Assembly (NCBI GenBank): GCA_018067115.1
Contig: JAGPVI010000217.1
Coordinates: 1-7,289, forward strand
DNA length: 7,289 bases
Origin: Bizionia sp.
GTDB lineage: Bacteria > Bacteroidota > Bacteroidia > Flavobacteriales > Flavobacteriaceae
Direction: 5' to 3'
The position numbers and the translations under genes are program-made. Under the pieces are notes generated by a model. The model ran no database searches. It was given only the letters and a program-made list of their open reading frames with translations, and was not told the origin of the DNA. The first letter of the stretch is position 1. Each line of letters starts with the position of its first letter. Shown in pieces: positions 5,640-7,289 of the stretch.

Positions 5640-6449
5640 ATGGGAATGAATTTTAAGTGTTTGTTGTGCCTTTTTGTCTGTAACCTGTTTTTTATAACTG
5701 TTATGTTAGGACAAAAGGTGTACAATAATGAGGTTAAAGCTAAAATTAATATAGTTAAAACAGGTGAGTTTGTAACGTTTACTGCTACAGCTGAGAATTT
5801 AGAGTTTTCAGATTTAAGTTTGCGTTATGAATTTATGGTGTTCAAAGTCGATGGAAATAACAACTCATCGAAAACATCACAGGCTAATCGTTTCTTTTTA
5901 AAAGGGAATGAAAAAAAAATACTATCTTCAGTAACAATAAATAATAATTCCGATGATAAATCTATTCTCTTACTTTTAATCTATCCATTAGAATCGGCTG
6001 ATGAAAATCAAGGAGCGATTGGAAAAGATCGGTTAGTGGTTTACAATGATGGTCAAGGAGGTTTAAAGATTGAGTTGGATAACGAGCAAAAAATAACTGA
6101 AAAAGAACAGGTTGAAGATCAGGATACTTCCTCAAAAGACGGTTTTTTTTTAGAAGGATTAGTTCTTCAAAAAACACTGACAAAACCAGGTAGAGATTTT
6201 TATCGTTATTTTTATTCTGAATATTATAATAAACAGATAAAATCAGAAAAGAATATTATAATAGAAGAAGTGCCAGGTCAAAGACGTAGTACTAGGATAT
6301 CTGTAAAAGTTGATGGCCAACTCGTTTGGCAATTTTTTTCAAGACCTAAAAAAGAATTTTTAAAAGAAATGGCCAGTACAGCTTTAAATAGATGTACTGC
6401 ATATTTACAGCAACTGGCACAGCAAAAACAGACATTAACACGCTATTAA
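5640..6449 (+). CDS. csgE: CsgE secretion adaptor with N-terminal CsgC/CsgH-like domain
   Basis: CsgE is the periplasmic ring that caps the CsgG pore and gates subunit export. The signal peptide is residues 1-24, with cleavage before Q25. The CsgE domain is C-terminal, at about 168-265: GLVLQKTLTKPGRDFYRYF (173-191), VPGQRRSTRISVKVDGQLVWQ (211-231), then the F-x-x-P-K-K-E-F-type block (233-240) and a closing helix. It aligns through with E. coli CsgE (GLLTDHTVSSIGHDFYRAF and so on), which is only about 130 aa in total. The extra N-terminal part (31-136) resembles CsgC/CsgH: a G-E-x-V beta-strand start (42-45), then GNNNSSKTSQANRFFLKGNE (72-91) and strands to 114. A charged linker (about 140-167) joins the two. 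Start: ATG 5640 lies in frame two codons before ATG 5646; either yields a working signal peptide. It follows csgB by 12 nt and precedes csgF by 2 nt. Confidence 0.93.
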   Translation: MGMNFKCLLCLFVCNLFFITVMLGQKVYNNEVKAKINIVKTGEFVTFTATAENLEFSDLSLRYEFMVFKVDGNNNSSKTSQANRFFLKGNEKKILSSVTINNNSDDKSILLLLIYPLESADENQGAIGKDRLVVYNDGQGGLKIELDNEQKITEKEQVEDQDTSSKDGFFLEGLVLQKTLTKPGRDFYRYFYSEYYNKQIKSEKNIIIEEVPGQRRSTRISVKVDGQLVWQFFSRPKKEFLKEMASTALNRCTAYLQQLAQQKQTLTRY

Positions 6450-6451
6450 TT

Positions 6452-6862
6452 ATGAAACTAAAACTGTTTGTTCTACTATTTTTTGGAGTAATATTATGCT
6501 CCTTCTCTCAGCAATTTAGTTATAAGCCTATTAATCCAGCTTTTGGAGGAGATACTTTTAACTACAATTGGTTGTTGAGTTCGGCGACATCACAAAACGG
6601 ATTTACAGCTCCTAGATCTCAAAGTGCGCAACAATCGGAATTAGACCAATTTGGAGATAGGTTAAACCAGCAAGTTTTAAGTCAGATCTCCCGAGCTCTT
6701 TTAGCACAACAAGTTGATGCTGTAGGTGATTTTAATGAAGAAGGAACCTTTACTTTTGGTACATTAAACGTTGAGGTTTTTGAGTCGGATGAAGGTTTAG
6801 TCATTAATATTTTAGACACCTCAAATGGTGAGCAAACCCAAGTCATAGTTCCAAATCCATAA
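6452..6862 (+). CDS. csgF: CsgF curli nucleation and assembly factor
   Basis: CsgF is exported through CsgG and stays lodged in the pore by its N-terminus, linking secretion to CsgB-mediated nucleation at the surface. The product is 136 aa, close to E. coli CsgF (138). The signal peptide is residues 1-19, leaving mature Q20. The mature N-terminus holds the pore-inserting motif N-P-x-F-G-G (28-33), at the same distance from the cleavage site as in E. coli (mature 9-14). It continues with WLLSSATSQN (40-49), LDQFGDRLNQQVLSQISRAL (64-83) and a beta-rich end, GEQTQVIVP. An in-frame ATG exists upstream at 6392, but using it would overlap csgE by 58 bases and bury the signal peptide, so 6452, two bases after the csgE stop, is chosen. 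Confidence 0.95.
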   Translation: MKLKLFVLLFFGVILCSFSQQFSYKPINPAFGGDTFNYNWLLSSATSQNGFTAPRSQSAQQSELDQFGDRLNQQVLSQISRALLAQQVDAVGDFNEEGTFTFGTLNVEVFESDEGLVINILDTSNGEQTQVIVPNP

Positions 6863-6879
6863 TTTAAGAATAATAATCT

Positions 6880-7289
6880 ATGCTAATTAATCACAAATGT
6901 ATTACCTACTTGTCTATTTGTATGCTAATGTGTTCTTGTGGAACATACTTTAATCAACCATTTACTCAAGAAGCTGCTAGGATAGGAGAAGATTCGAAAT
7001 CGACTAACATTCTTCTAGATTTACCTCCGGCAAAAACACCTGTAGAGGTTGCGGTTTATAATTTTAGTGATCAAACGGGTCAATATAAAGCCGTAGAAAA
7101 CGGAAGTACATTTAGTACAGCTGTGACTCAAGGAGCAACCACAATTTTAATAAAGGCTTTAGGAGATTCGGGATGGTTTGTGCCTATCGAAAGAGAGAAT
7201 TTAAGTAATCTATCTACTGAACGAAATATAATAAGAAACACAAAACAAGAGTATATTAAAGGGTTAAACCCTAATGAACCACCTTTACC
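6880..7289 (+). CDS. csgG: CsgG curli secretion pore lipoprotein, C-terminus cut by window edge
   Basis: CsgG is the outer-membrane lipoprotein that forms the nonameric channel through which curli subunits leave the periplasm. An ATG at 6880, 17 bases after csgF, opens a frame that runs to the window end (136 complete codons of an expected 270-300 or more). The signal peptide ends in M-C-S-C, and C20 is the likely lipidated Cys. VEVAVYNFSDQTGQYK (55-70), FSTAVTQGATTILIKALGDS (78-97) and GWFVPIERENLSNLSTERNI (98-117) match the E. coli protein closely, including the D-x-T-G-Q and W-F-x-P-x-E-R motifs. The constriction loop differs: aligned with E. coli mature Y51, N55 and F56 are about V72, T77 and F78, with one extra residue between. 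The transmembrane beta-strands lie beyond the window. Confidence 0.96.
   Translation, partial: MLINHKCITYLSICMLMCSCGTYFNQPFTQEAARIGEDSKSTNILLDLPPAKTPVEVAVYNFSDQTGQYKAVENGSTFSTAVTQGATTILIKALGDSGWFVPIERENLSNLSTERNIIRNTKQEYIKGLNPNEPPL

Noticed and set aside
6392..6451. Upstream in-frame start that would lengthen csgF by 20 residues
   Set aside because: It would overlap csgE by 58 bases and put a polar stretch before the signal peptide. The ATG at 6452 gives a normal signal peptide and the family length.

Overview
The window looks like a low-GC chromosomal segment of a Bacteroidota bacterium, most likely class Flavobacteriia. The evidence is a glutamine synthetase III gene, A-rich leaders in place of Shine-Dalgarno sites, a TATATTTG-type -7 box on each side of the first intergenic region, and four predicted signal peptides that all leave Gln as the first mature residue (the Bacteroidetes Q-rule). 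No species can be named from this sequence.

Left part (1-3278): two unrelated types of glutamine synthetase are transcribed divergently. A GSII gene (minus strand, its C-terminus cut by the window edge) and a complete GSIII gene (glnN-type, plus strand, 728 aa) share a 188-bp intergenic region. That region holds a perfect 8-bp inverted repeat (TACCCCTA, 7-bp spacer, TAGGGGTA) and a candidate -7 box for each gene, and it is a plausible shared nitrogen-control region. The GSIII gene ends at a strong intrinsic terminator (GAAA loop, 9 T).

Right part (3447-7289): a curli (functional amyloid) operon reads csgA-like, csgB-like, csgE, csgF, csgG, all on the plus strand. The first gene encodes a large (513 aa) major curlin with nearly 30 units of about 11 residues. 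It is followed by a terminator-like hairpin with a T-tract, probably an attenuator that keeps subunit expression above that of the assembly genes. The second curlin-like protein is small and divergent, with a degenerate C-terminal strand like that of the CsgB nucleator. csgE, csgF and csgG then follow with gaps of 12, 2 and 17 nt and encode the periplasmic adaptor, the surface nucleation factor and the outer-membrane lipoprotein secretion pore; csgG runs off the window.

How they work together, from what is known of curli (type VIII secretion): CsgG forms the pore, CsgE caps and gates it from the periplasm, CsgF plugs into it and presents the nucleator at the surface, CsgB seeds, and CsgA polymerises. 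The most notable departure from the enterobacterial textbook case is that CsgE here carries an N-terminal domain resembling the CsgC/CsgH amyloid-inhibiting chaperones, so inhibitor and secretion adaptor appear fused in one polypeptide. Other departures are the missing Gln ladder on every second strand of the nucleator-like protein, a cysteine-bearing non-repeat tail on the major curlin, and changed residues at the CsgG constriction. No csgD-like regulator or separate csgC is visible. This is a variant of a known system rather than a wholly new one. No stretch longer than 224 bases lacks a gene.
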